A stretch of DNA of 29,283 nt, from assembly GCA_017608985.1 (NCBI GenBank), contig JAFCEV010000001.1, positions 1 to 29,283 of the forward strand, in the 5' to 3' direction. Source of the stretch: Candidatus Pacearchaeota archaeon (GTDB taxonomy: Archaea > Nanobdellota > Nanobdellia > Pacearchaeales > GW2011-AR1). Of this stretch, positions 13,277-21,045 are shown piece by piece. The number at the start of each line of letters is the position of its first letter. Within the stretch, counting starts at the first letter, position 1. The position numbers were made by a program, and so were the translations under genes. Under the pieces are notes generated by a model. The model ran no database searches. It was not told the origin of the DNA and saw only the letters and a list, made by a program, of their open reading frames with translations.

Positions 13277-13912
13277 ATGAATAGAAGAAAATTTTTAAAA
13301 TATTTAGGATCAGGATTAGTAGCCACAGCAATCGCACCAATGGAAGTTTTGGCAAGAATCCCAGATAAATCTCTAGAAGATAAGTTATTTCCATTATACA
13401 AACAAGTAACTGATAATTTCGGAGTAGAGGATGAAGGAGTAATTCTTGTTGATGGTCAAAATCAAAGACTATATTTAGTAGATGGATACAATGGATTTAG
13501 AGTCAATAAGGAATACGATATTTCAACTGGAAAAGCTGGATTTGGAAATAAATCGGGAAGTGGCAAGACTCCAACAGGAATTCATAGAATAAAAGAAATG
13601 TATGGTAGTAATGCACCTATTGGGACTCTTTTTATAGCACGACAAAATACAGGTAGAATTGCAAAAATACACACAGACGAATATGATTCCCCTAATGATT
13701 TGATAACCAGCAGAATAATGTGGTTGGATGGCTGCGAAAAACAAAACAAAAATAGCCATTCAAGATATATCTATATTCATGGAACTTCTGAAGAAGGATT
13801 AATAGGCAAACCTGCTTCACACGGTTGTATCAGAATGAAAAATAGAGATGTAATTGAGCTATACAATCTAGTAGGTTCAGGAACTTATATTAATATAAAG
13901 AATAATTTATAA
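13277..13912 (+). CDS. L,D-transpeptidase (YkuD) with Tat-like signal
   Basis: The 211-aa protein starts MNRRKFLKYLGSGLVATAIA, a twin-arginine type export signal (R3-R4, then FLK and a hydrophobic stretch). The YkuD domain follows: VDGQNQRLYLV, a GSGKTPTGIH block (about 94-103), YIHGT (His168) and the catalytic SHGCIRM (His182, Cys184, Arg186). In bacteria this family makes 3-3 crosslinks in peptidoglycan, or attaches proteins to it, using tetrapeptide donors. Archaea of this kind are not expected to make peptidoglycan, so the gene was probably acquired and may act on the walls of other cells. It lies between imperfect repeats in an accessory islet. Confidence 0.92.
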   Translation: MNRRKFLKYLGSGLVATAIAPMEVLARIPDKSLEDKLFPLYKQVTDNFGVEDEGVILVDGQNQRLYLVDGYNGFRVNKEYDISTGKAGFGNKSGSGKTPTGIHRIKEMYGSNAPIGTLFIARQNTGRIAKIHTDEYDSPNDLITSRIMWLDGCEKQNKNSHSRYIYIHGTSEEGLIGKPASHGCIRMKNRDVIELYNLVGSGTYINIKNNL

Positions 13913-13938
13913 TAATCTTTAATCTTATCCATTAAGAC

Positions 13939-13966
13939 TAATTCCTGTTAATTCTTCCGAAAGTAT
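13939..13966 (+). repeat. imperfect direct repeat, copy right of transpeptidase gene
   Basis: This is the partner of 13062-13089. It lies about 45 nt upstream of the next gene (13994) and probably includes that gene's original upstream region. Confidence 0.5.
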
Positions 13967-13993
13967 TTTAATCTGAATTTTCTTAATTAATTC

Positions 13994-14233
13994 ATGCAAG
14001 AAATATTCAAACTCTTAATCGGTATTGGTGTTTTGATTTTGGCTTTCCCTATCGGAGATATTTTGGCAAAAAAAACAAAAGAAGAACTCAAAGCAGGAAG
14101 AAGATGGTTTAAAATAATTATTTATGCAAGTCTGGTTGGAGGAGTTGTTGGTTTATTGATTGGAAATGACATTTTAATGTTTAGTTTTTTCTTTATTGCA
14201 CTTGTAACAAGTCAGAGTTTGAGAAGAAAATGA
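13994..14233 (+). CDS. 79-aa small membrane protein
   Basis: This hydrophobic protein has about three transmembrane helices (IFKLLIGIGVLILAFPIG, FKIIIYASLVGGVVGLLIG, ILMFSFFFIALVTSQ), a positively charged loop KKTKEELKAGRRW and a SLRRK C terminus. Its stop overlaps the start of the endonuclease IV-like gene (ATGA), so the two are translationally coupled. No family is recognised. Confidence 0.75.
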   Translation: MQEIFKLLIGIGVLILAFPIGDILAKKTKEELKAGRRWFKIIIYASLVGGVVGLLIGNDILMFSFFFIALVTSQSLRRK

Positions 14234-15063
14234 ATATAAAATTTGGTCCTGCTGGATTAGGTTCTGTAAAAGATGCTGAAAAAACTTTAAAAGAGTATTG
14301 CGAATTAGGATTAAAAGCGTGTGAAATTGCATTTACATATGGGGTTTATATTAAAAGAAAAGAGAATGCTAAAAGAATCGGAAGAACTGCAAAAAAACTT
14401 GGAATTCAGTTAAGCGTCCATGCTCCTTACTGGATTAATCTTAATTCTGAAAATATTAAAAAAACAAAAGCAAGCCAGCAAAGAATTCTGAAATGTGCAG
14501 AGATTGGACATCTCTTAGGAGCAAAAAGAGTTGTATTTCATCCTGGATATTATGGAAAAGGCTTCAGAACAAAGTCCCGGACCTCGTCCGCTGAAAACAT
14601 CGAACGAAACAAAGAGCATGCTTTTGACAATATTAAATTAAGAGTCAGAGAAATGCTTGAGGAAGTTAAAAAAAATAAATGGGATATTGAACTCTGTGCA
14701 GAGACAATGGGAAAGGTGAATGTTTTTGGAAATATTGAAGAAATTTCTCTATTAGTAAAAGAAACAGGATGTGGTTTTTGCCTGGATTTTGCACATATTC
14801 TTGCAAGGGAAAAGAAAGTGGAGTGGAAAAAGATTAAAAAATTATTTCCACAAAAAAACTGGCACTGCCATTTTTCTGGAATTGAATATGGAGAAAGAGG
14901 AGAAAAACACCACAGAAAAACAGGAAGAAAAGAGTGGAAGCATCTTTTTGAAAATCTCCCAAAAAACAAGAATATAACAATAATCAACGAAGCACCTGAT
15001 ACAGTAGGAGATAGTTTTGAGGGCTTGAAAATCTGGGAGAAAATGAAAAAATCTTTTTCTTGA
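14230..15063 (+). CDS. nfo: endonuclease IV-like AP endonuclease (TIM barrel)
   Basis: The 277-aa protein shows the AP-endonuclease family 2 metal ligands in order: SVHAPYWINL (His64), VFHPGYY (His104), CAETMG (Glu158), CLDFAHI (Asp186, His189), CHFSGIEYG (His214) and INEAPD (Glu254). The family cuts DNA at abasic sites. An unusual stretch follows HPGYYGK at residues 111-127 (GFRTKSRTSSAENIERN; 14560-14610) with codons such as CGG, TCG, ACC and CGA that are rare elsewhere here. It replaces the family's usual short loop and looks inserted. Translation is coupled to the upstream membrane protein gene. Confidence 0.88.
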   Translation: MNIKFGPAGLGSVKDAEKTLKEYCELGLKACEIAFTYGVYIKRKENAKRIGRTAKKLGIQLSVHAPYWINLNSENIKKTKASQQRILKCAEIGHLLGAKRVVFHPGYYGKGFRTKSRTSSAENIERNKEHAFDNIKLRVREMLEEVKKNKWDIELCAETMGKVNVFGNIEEISLLVKETGCGFCLDFAHILAREKKVEWKKIKKLFPQKNWHCHFSGIEYGERGEKHHRKTGRKEWKHLFENLPKNKNITIINEAPDTVGDSFEGLKIWEKMKKSFS

Positions 15064-15117
15064 TTCTACTTAACCAAAAGATTTATAATATTCAAAATTA
15101 CATTATAATTATATACT

Positions 15118-15145
15118 ACCCAGAATTGCTTCGGCAACTCTGGGT
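15118..15145 (+). terminator. UUCG-capped hairpin after nfo
   Basis: ACCCAGA and TCTGGGT, then TTGC and GCAA, pair around a TTCG tetraloop with one A/C mismatch, followed by TTTTAG. This is the strongest hairpin in the window. It looks like a bacterial-type terminator or a stable RNA element. It lies upstream of the NYN gene's own AT-box. Confidence 0.6.
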
Positions 15146-15184
15146 TTTAGATAACTTTTTAATATTAATTATATTTCTCTTTTG

Positions 15185-15556
15185 ATGGATTATAAAGAAC
15201 GAATAATTATATTTATCGATGAGAGTAATTTTTATCTCCTCAAGGATATTTATGGAGCTTTTAAAACATTAATGCATTTTAATTTTGAGAAATTTGCAAA
15301 ATTTATTTTAGAAGATAGAAAACTTATTAGAGTATGTTATTACAATGCCCGTCTAGATAGAAAAAAAGATGAATTAACTTATGCTAAACCGCAAAAATTC
15401 TTTGAAAGATTAAAATTAATCCCTGATTTCAAACTAATCCTCTGCAGAATGCAAAAAGAAAAAATTAATGAAAAGGTTATTTATCTAGTAAAAGAAGATG
15501 ATATTCATCTTGCTGGGGATATGGTTCGATTAGCCTACAATAATTCCTATGATTAA
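15185..15556 (+). CDS. NYN-domain (PIN-like, LabA/DUF88) protein, C-terminally truncated
   Basis: The 123-aa product starts with IIIFIDESNFYLL (first catalytic Asp and the Asn), followed by RKLIRVCYYNARLDRKKDEL, FKLILCRMQKEK and KEDDIHLAGDMVRLAYNNSYD. NYN proteins are predicted metal-dependent RNases. In the family the last phrase continues into a strand ending SGDGDF, which supplies further catalytic Asp residues. Here translation stops right after SYD and dph5 begins at that point (8-nt overlap). The missing part is not found in another frame, so this is a truncated, possibly inactive, protein. ATG 15185 is preferred to TTG 15182; an AT-rich TATA-like stretch lies about 25 nt upstream. Confidence 0.75.
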   Translation: MDYKERIIIFIDESNFYLLKDIYGAFKTLMHFNFEKFAKFILEDRKLIRVCYYNARLDRKKDELTYAKPQKFFERLKLIPDFKLILCRMQKEKINEKVIYLVKEDDIHLAGDMVRLAYNNSYD

Positions 15557-16271
15557 AATGTTATACCTTATCGGCTTAGGACTGAATATTGACGGAATTT
15601 CAAAATTTGGATTAGCTGTTGCTAAAAAGTGCAAGAGAATTTATCTTGAAAATTATACTGTGGATTTTCCTTATACCAAACACCAATTAGAAGAAGTTAT
15701 AGGTAAAAAGATAATTGATGCTGACAGGGATTTTATTGAGGGATTGGAAATTATTGATGAAGCAGAAAAATTAGATGTTGCTCTTCTTGTTTATGGAAGT
15801 CCGCTCACTGCTACTACACATATTACTCTTTTGCAAGAAGCAAAGAAATCTGGAATAAGAACAAAAATTATTTACAATGCTTCTATTTTTGATGCTGTTG
15901 CTGAAACAGGTTTGCAGTTATATAAATTTGGGAAAATAACCTCAATGCCTGCATTTAAAAAAAATTACGAGCCCGATAGTTTTATGAAAACTGTGCAGGA
16001 AAATATGTCCATGAAAGCACACAGCCTCATTCTTACTGATATTGGATTAGAATTTCAGGACGCTCTAAAACAGCTTGAAAAATCTGCTGAAAAATATGAC
16101 ATTAAATTAAACAAAATAATTGTCTGTTCTCAATTAGGAACTCAAAATAGAAAAATAATTCATAAAACAATTGAAGAATTAAAAGAATATGAAAACATCA
16201 AAAAACCTTATTGCCTGATTATTCCAAGCAAACTGCACTTTGTTGAGAAAGAAGTTTTGGAGGGGTTTTAA
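15549..16271 (+). CDS. dph5: diphthine synthase
   Basis: This SAM-dependent tetrapyrrole-methylase-fold enzyme methylates the modified His of EF-2 during diphthamide synthesis. It matches from YLIGLGLNIDGISKFGL through IYLENYTVDF, LLVYGSPLTATTHITLL, YNASIFDAVAETGLQLYKFGK, LILTDIGL and the C-terminal CLIIPSKLHFVEKEVL, with full family length (240 aa from ATG 15549; 237 aa from ATG 15558). The 5' end overlaps the truncated NYN gene and the 3' end overlaps a convergent small gene by 4 nt. It indicates archaeal translation machinery. Confidence 0.95.
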   Translation: MIKMLYLIGLGLNIDGISKFGLAVAKKCKRIYLENYTVDFPYTKHQLEEVIGKKIIDADRDFIEGLEIIDEAEKLDVALLVYGSPLTATTHITLLQEAKKSGIRTKIIYNASIFDAVAETGLQLYKFGKITSMPAFKKNYEPDSFMKTVQENMSMKAHSLILTDIGLEFQDALKQLEKSAEKYDIKLNKIIVCSQLGTQNRKIIHKTIEELKEYENIKKPYCLIIPSKLHFVEKEVLEGF

Positions 16272-16474
16272 TCATTTTTATTTTTCTCAAACATTTCTTT
16301 ATATGATTCTTCTTTAGCTTTATTAATGTCAGGATCAACATAATCTATTTCATGCATATTACACCAAATTCTATCATAAAGATTATCCATTAAATGTCGT
16401 CTGAATTGAATTGTCTGCTCAGGAGACAAAGCACTTATTTTCTCTTCAATATCTGCCATATCTCTGTAATACAT
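16268..16474 (-). CDS. 68-aa hypothetical protein
   Basis: This small soluble protein (MYYRDMADIEEKISALSPEQ..., ending FEKNKND) has a pattern like short helical regulators or addiction-module-type proteins, but I do not recognise the family. A second in-frame ATG is at 16459. AT-boxes (TTTAAAA and TATAAAT) lie 10-25 nt upstream in the gap shared with the divergent ileS. No toxin or antitoxin partner is adjacent. Confidence 0.55.
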   Translation of the reverse strand: MYYRDMADIEEKISALSPEQTIQFRRHLMDNLYDRIWCNMHEIDYVDPDINKAKEESYKEMFEKNKND

Positions 16475-16538
16475 AATGAATTTTTAAAGATTTATATTTT
16501 TGAATATCTTTAAAAATATTGGATTCTATTTGTTTTGT

Positions 16539-19394
16539 ATGTATAATTTCAAAGAAACAGAAAAAAAGATATTCAAATTTTGGCAGAAGAAAAAAATAAT
16601 TGATAAAATAAGAAAAAGAAACAAAGGAAAAAAGAAATTTTATTTTTTAGATGGTCCTCCTTATACTTCTGGAAGAATCCATATGGGAACTGCATGGAAC
16701 CAGGTTTTGAAAGATGAGGTTTTGAGATACAAGCGAATGAGAGGATTTGATGTCTGGGACAGAGGAGGATATGATATGCATGGATTACCCACAGCCCATG
16801 AAATTCAAAAAAAATTCAATCTCAAAGACAAAAAAGAAATAGAAAAATTCGGAATAGACAGATTTGTTAAAGAATGTAAAAAATTTGCATTAGAAATGAT
16901 GCATCAGATGAACAGAGATTTTGATAAATTGGCTGTTTCTCTAGATCATGTAAATCCTTATATGCCAGTAGAAAACGAATATATGGAAGGAGAATGGTGG
17001 CTGATTAAAAAAGCTCATGAAGCAAACAGATTATATTTAGGAAAAAAAGTTATGACCTGGTGCCCAAAATGTGAAACTGCTTTAGCTAAACATGAACTGG
17101 AATATAAAAATGTGCAAGATAAATCCATCTTTGCCAAATTTAAAGTTGAAGGAAAACCTAATGAATATCTAATAATCTGGACAACAACTCCCTGGACAAT
17201 TGCATATAATTTGGGAGTAATGGTTAATCCAGAACTAAAATATATAAAAGCAAAAGTTGGGGATGAAAAATGGATATTAGCAAAGGAATTGGCTGAATCA
17301 GTGATGCAATTAATAAATAATAAATTAGAGATTTTAGAAGAATTTAAAGGTAAAAAATTAGAAGGATTAAGATATGTTCATCCTTTTTATGATAGTTTAA
17401 AATCTGAATATGAAGATATAAAAAAGAAATCAAAAAAAGCATTTACAGTTGTTTTGTCAAAAGAATATGTAGACACCGATGCAGGAACAGGATTGGTTCA
17501 TATGGCTCCTGGATGTGGGCCAGAAGATTATGAAGTAGGAAGAGAAAATGAAATTCCTCCTTTTAACAATCTGACAGAAAAAGGAAATTATCCCAAGGAA
17601 ATGGGGGAATTTTCAGGTTTAAATGCATTGGAAGACAATGAAAAATTTATAGAAGCTTTGGATAAAAGAAAAGCTTTGGTTGCTTCTGCAAAAGTAGAGC
17701 ATGATTATGCACATTGCTGGAGATGCAAGTCTCCAATTATTTTTAGAACAACAAACCAATGGTTTTTCAAAATAGAAGATTTAATCTCAAAAATGCTAAA
17801 GCAAAGCGAAGACATAAAATATATTCCAAAAGAAATAAAAGAAAGATACCAATTATGGATTAAAAATTTAAAAGATAATTCCATAACAAGGCAAAGATAT
17901 TGGGGAACCCCATTACCAATATGGAGATGCGCCTCCTGTAAAGATTATAGGGTTATAGGTTCAATTGCAGAATTAAAGAAACTTGCAGGAAAACTTCCAA
18001 AAGATTTGCATCGTCCAGGAATTGACAGAATAAAAATCAAATGCAAATGCGGAAAAGAAATGAAAAGGGTTCCTGACATAATTGATGTCTGGGTTGATTC
18101 AGGTGTTGCTTCCTGGAATTGTTTATATTATCCCAAAAAGAAAGAATATATGAAAAAATTCTGGCCAGCAGATTTAATTCTCGAAGCTACAGAACAAACA
18201 AGGCTCTGGTTTTATATGCTTCAGTTGGTTTCAAACATTGTTTTTGGAAAAAATTGCTACAAAGCCATGTACACTCACGGAATGCTGAGAGATTTTGAAG
18301 GTGTCAAAATGAGTAAAAGCTTGGGAAATATAATTTCTCCTGATGAAGTTTTAAATAAATATGGGGTGGATACCATGAGATTATATACCATAACCACAAG
18401 AGCAGGAGATGATATGAATTTTTCATGGGAAGAGATTAAATTAAAATATAGGGAACTTAACATTTTAATTAATACTACTAATTATCTTGTGAATTATCTT
18501 GATAAATCCCCTAAAAACTTACCAAAAAATTTAGAATTAGAAGATAAATGGATTTTATCAAAATTGAATTCAACAATTAAAGAAGTCACAAAACTATTGG
18601 ATGATTATAGGTTGGATGTGGCTCCGCAATTAATAGAACAATTATTCCTAGATTTGAGCAGAAAGTATATTCAGTTTACCAGAGAAAGAAACAATGATGA
18701 AGTTTTCAAAATAATCTTTGAAGTTCTCTTTAATATTCTGAAAATGTTTTCAATAACCTGTCCATATATAAGTGAAGAGTTATATCAAAAATTAAAAGAA
18801 AAATATAAATTGAAAAAAGAAAGTATTCATGAATTTTCCTGGCCAAAAGCAAATGAAAGATTTATTGACAAGAAATTAGAGAAAGATATGGAATTAACTC
18901 TGAAGATTATCGAAGCAGGACTTGCTGTCAGGGATAAAGCAGGAATTGGATTAAAATGGCCTTTACAAACTGCAACAATAAATTATTATAAATCTCTTAA
19001 TAAAAAATTTATTGAGATTATTAAAAGACAGCTCAATATTAAGGAAATAGAATATCTCGTCGGAACTCTGGCAGGAAAAAAAGAGGAAATTTCTGTGAAG
19101 TTTGATACAAAACTTACTCCTGAACTTGAGGCGGAGGGCTATGCCCGAGAAATGTCAAGGCAGGTTCAGGAATTCAGAAAAAAGATAGGATTAAACAAAA
19201 AAGATAGAATAAATTTAGCGATAGTTACCGACGACAAATTCAAAAAAATACTGGAAAAAAAGCAAAAGCTTATAAAAGAAAGAACAAACTTAAAAAAACT
19301 TGAAATTGTTACAACTGAAAAGGAAAGATTTAAAAATAAAATTGATTTTAAAATAAAAGATAAAAGAGGGAAAATTGAGATTATTGACTACTAA
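16539..19394 (+). CDS. ileS: isoleucyl-tRNA synthetase
   Basis: The 951-aa class I synthetase charges tRNA-Ile. It shows PYTSGRIHMGTAWN (HIGH-equivalent at 48-51), WDRGGYDMHGLPTAHE, the editing-domain WTTTPWT, Zn-binding CPKC, DVWVDSGVASW, and KMSKS (590-594). The start ATG 16539 (MYNFKETEKKIFKFW) matches the family's N terminus, and CTTTAAAAATA lies about 25 nt upstream, predicting a leaderless mRNA. A TTG 39 nt further up is in frame but unlikely. It is the archaeal/eukaryotic-type IleRS. Confidence 0.96.
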   Translation: MYNFKETEKKIFKFWQKKKIIDKIRKRNKGKKKFYFLDGPPYTSGRIHMGTAWNQVLKDEVLRYKRMRGFDVWDRGGYDMHGLPTAHEIQKKFNLKDKKEIEKFGIDRFVKECKKFALEMMHQMNRDFDKLAVSLDHVNPYMPVENEYMEGEWWLIKKAHEANRLYLGKKVMTWCPKCETALAKHELEYKNVQDKSIFAKFKVEGKPNEYLIIWTTTPWTIAYNLGVMVNPELKYIKAKVGDEKWILAKELAESVMQLINNKLEILEEFKGKKLEGLRYVHPFYDSLKSEYEDIKKKSKKAFTVVLSKEYVDTDAGTGLVHMAPGCGPEDYEVGRENEIPPFNNLTEKGNYPKEMGEFSGLNALEDNEKFIEALDKRKALVASAKVEHDYAHCWRCKSPIIFRTTNQWFFKIEDLISKMLKQSEDIKYIPKEIKERYQLWIKNLKDNSITRQRYWGTPLPIWRCASCKDYRVIGSIAELKKLAGKLPKDLHRPGIDRIKIKCKCGKEMKRVPDIIDVWVDSGVASWNCLYYPKKKEYMKKFWPADLILEATEQTRLWFYMLQLVSNIVFGKNCYKAMYTHGMLRDFEGVKMSKSLGNIISPDEVLNKYGVDTMRLYTITTRAGDDMNFSWEEIKLKYRELNILINTTNYLVNYLDKSPKNLPKNLELEDKWILSKLNSTIKEVTKLLDDYRLDVAPQLIEQLFLDLSRKYIQFTRERNNDEVFKIIFEVLFNILKMFSITCPYISEELYQKLKEKYKLKKESIHEFSWPKANERFIDKKLEKDMELTLKIIEAGLAVRDKAGIGLKWPLQTATINYYKSLNKKFIEIIKRQLNIKEIEYLVGTLAGKKEEISVKFDTKLTPELEAEGYAREMSRQVQEFRKKIGLNKKDRINLAIVTDDKFKKILEKKQKLIKERTNLKKLEIVTTEKERFKNKIDFKIKDKRGKIEIIDY

Positions 19395-19396
19395 TA

Positions 19397-19416
19397 AGTA
19401 ATCTTATAAGGTTACT
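19397..19416 (+). terminator. inverted repeat AGTAATC/GGTTACT after ileS
   Basis: A 7-bp stem (one G-T pair) with loop TTATAA is followed by CTTTTAT. It may terminate ileS. Because it also lies just upstream of the TATA box (about 19432-19440) of the TrmB-like gene, it could instead be an operator for that regulator. Confidence 0.45.
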
Positions 19417-19462
19417 CTTTTATCATAATAATCTTTAAAAACAAAAATAAGCTAATAAAAAC

Positions 19463-20269
19463 ATGATAGTAAAAGAAGAATTTTTGAGCAGGTTGAGAAA
19501 AATCTTTGATTTGAATCTGTATGAGGTACGGGTTTGGACTGCTCTGCTCTCGCGAGGAACATCAACAGCAGGAGAACTAAGCAATATTTCTGATGTTCCG
19601 CGTTCAAGAACCTATGATATTTTAGAAAGCTTAGAAAAAAAAGGATTTATTATTATGAGGCTAGGAAAGCCTATTAAATTTATAGCATTAAAACCTGAAG
19701 AAGTTGTTGAGAGAGTAAAGAAAAATCTTATAAAAGATGCAAAGGAAAAAAGCCAAAGACTGGAATCATTAAAAGAAGATGAGGTCTTAGAAGAATTAAA
19801 TATGCTTTTCACAAAAGGGATTAAATTTGTTGAACCTTCTGATTTATCCGGGAGTCTGAGAGGAAGACAGAATCTTTACAACCATTTGGACATGATGGTA
19901 AGAGATGCTGAACAAACAATTACAATTGTTACAACAGAAGAAGGACTTAACAGAAAACTTGAAGCTCTAATGCCAAGCTTGGAAAAATGCAAAAAGAGAG
20001 GGGTTAAAATTAGAATTGCTGCTCCTATTGATAAAAACAATCTTAAAGTTGCAAGAGAATTAAAAAAAGTTGCCGAGGTCAGAAGTCTAGAAAAGTTAAA
20101 AGCAAGATTTGTAATTATTGATTCCAATCAGCTAATGTTCATGCTTTTAGATGATAAAAAATTCCACCAGAATTATGATGTGGGAATCTGGATAAATACA
20201 GAATTCTTTGCACAAGCTCTCGAACAAATGTTTGAACTTGCTTGGAAAGAGATGAAAGCTGTAAGATAA
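19463..20269 (+). CDS. TrmB-family transcriptional regulator
   Basis: The 268-aa protein has an N-terminal winged helix-turn-helix (LNLYEVRVWTALLSRGTSTAGELSNIS...RSRTYDILESLEKKGFI, residues about 18-63), a helical linker, and a C-terminal PLD-like sensor domain (TITIVTTEEGLN, KKRGVKIRIAAPI, VRSLEKLKARFVIID). TrmB proteins regulate sugar metabolism or other genes in archaea; the ligand and targets here are unknown. CTTTAAAAAC lies about 28 nt before the ATG, so it is nearly leaderless, and an inverted repeat stands just upstream of that TATA box. Confidence 0.9.
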   Translation: MIVKEEFLSRLRKIFDLNLYEVRVWTALLSRGTSTAGELSNISDVPRSRTYDILESLEKKGFIIMRLGKPIKFIALKPEEVVERVKKNLIKDAKEKSQRLESLKEDEVLEELNMLFTKGIKFVEPSDLSGSLRGRQNLYNHLDMMVRDAEQTITIVTTEEGLNRKLEALMPSLEKCKKRGVKIRIAAPIDKNNLKVARELKKVAEVRSLEKLKARFVIIDSNQLMFMLLDDKKFHQNYDVGIWINTEFFAQALEQMFELAWKEMKAVR

Positions 20270-20305
20270 AAAGGGGTTGGAAAAATTGGAGTTATATCAC
20301 AAAAG

Positions 20306-20317
20306 GAATTATAATTC
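20306..20317. repeat. 12-nt palindrome downstream of the regulator gene
   Basis: GAATTATAATTC is a perfect palindrome about 40 nt after the TrmB-like stop. It could be an operator half-site pair, but short AT palindromes arise easily here. Confidence 0.25.
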
Positions 20318-20419
20318 GAGAGATTATTTGGTTGGTTCTTTTATTTTTTAACAATAATTAGAAGTTTTTTTCCTTGCGAGATATCTTTGACAAAATAGAT
20401 ATGGATAGGTTTTACTGCA

Positions 20420-20617
20420 TTGCTTCATTTTGAGGAAATAATTTTCTTTATTTCTCTAATAATTAATTTACCAGTTTTTTTATTAGGAGTTAATCCTTTT
20501 TATAGGACAGGGGGTCCTGCATTCTTATTTTATTATATGTTTAGTTTTATTTGGCTTGGAGTTTTAGGGGGAATTGTTTGGTGGATAATTGGAAAGATAA
20601 AAAAAGAAATAAATTAA
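20420..20617 (+). CDS. possible 65-aa membrane protein
   Basis: The ORF encodes two hydrophobic segments (EIIFFISLIINLPVFLLG and FYYMFSFIWLGVLGGIVWWIIG) and ends GKIKKEIN, which resembles a real two-helix membrane protein with a cytoplasmic basic tail. The start is uncertain: only TTG 20420 is available, no ribosome binding site is seen, and the nearby ATG at 20401 is out of frame. The 168 nt after it hold only the palindrome ATGAAAATTTCAT (20632-20644). Confidence 0.4.
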   Translation: MLHFEEIIFFISLIINLPVFLLGVNPFYRTGGPAFLFYYMFSFIWLGVLGGIVWWIIGKIKKEIN

Positions 20618-20785
20618 AAGAGGTTGATATATGAAAATTTCATAAAAAAATTAAAAATGGACATGCATGATTTCTAATAACTGTTTAGAGTGGTTTGCAT
20701 TGAATACATACTGCCTTAAGAGAGTTTGACTTTGTTACAAATAAAATTCTTTAGATTTTAAAAATAAAAAATAGTTAAAAATAAA

Positions 20786-20980
20786 TTAGAATTTAAGTAT
20801 AGCCAATATCACTCCCAAAAGTGTTGTAACTATCACAACCCAACCTGCGATTACATTGACTACTCCTATGTAAGGAACGCTCAATGTTCCACCAATCAGG
20901 CCGAATCCTACAGCCAAGGATACAATTACTCCTGTCAGCCATACAACAAAGTTTAAGACCTTAGATCCTTTTTTTGCCAT
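20786..20980 (-). CDS. 64-aa two-helix membrane protein
   Basis: The protein MAKKGSKVLNFVVWLTGVIV... has two transmembrane helices (VVWLTGVIVSLAVGFGLIGG and VVNVIAGWVVIVTTLLGVILAIL). AGGAGGTG stands about 5 nt before ATG 20980, the best Shine-Dalgarno sequence in the window, and rules out the GTG at 20986 that lies within it. A strong ribosome binding site in a mostly leaderless genome suggests high expression. Similar small membrane proteins occur in DPANN genomes; the function is unknown. Confidence 0.75.
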   Translation of the reverse strand: MAKKGSKVLNFVVWLTGVIVSLAVGFGLIGGTLSVPYIGVVNVIAGWVVIVTTLLGVILAILKF

Positions 20981-20985
20981 TTCCA

Positions 20986-20991
20986 CCTCCT
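20986..20991 (-). promoter_or_regulatory. strong Shine-Dalgarno AGGAGG
   Basis: AGGAGG (minus strand) precedes ATG 20980 at ideal spacing and fixes the start of the small membrane protein. Confidence 0.75.
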
Positions 20992-21045
20992 TTTTTATTT
21001 AATTATATAAATTTTAAAAAGAAAAACACTTTAAATAAGTTTTGA

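Noticed and set aside
20632..20644. ATGAAAATTTCAT palindrome after the small membrane protein ORF
   Set aside because: It is short and A/T-dominated in an AT-rich gap with no nearby start in a fitting position; chance is likely.
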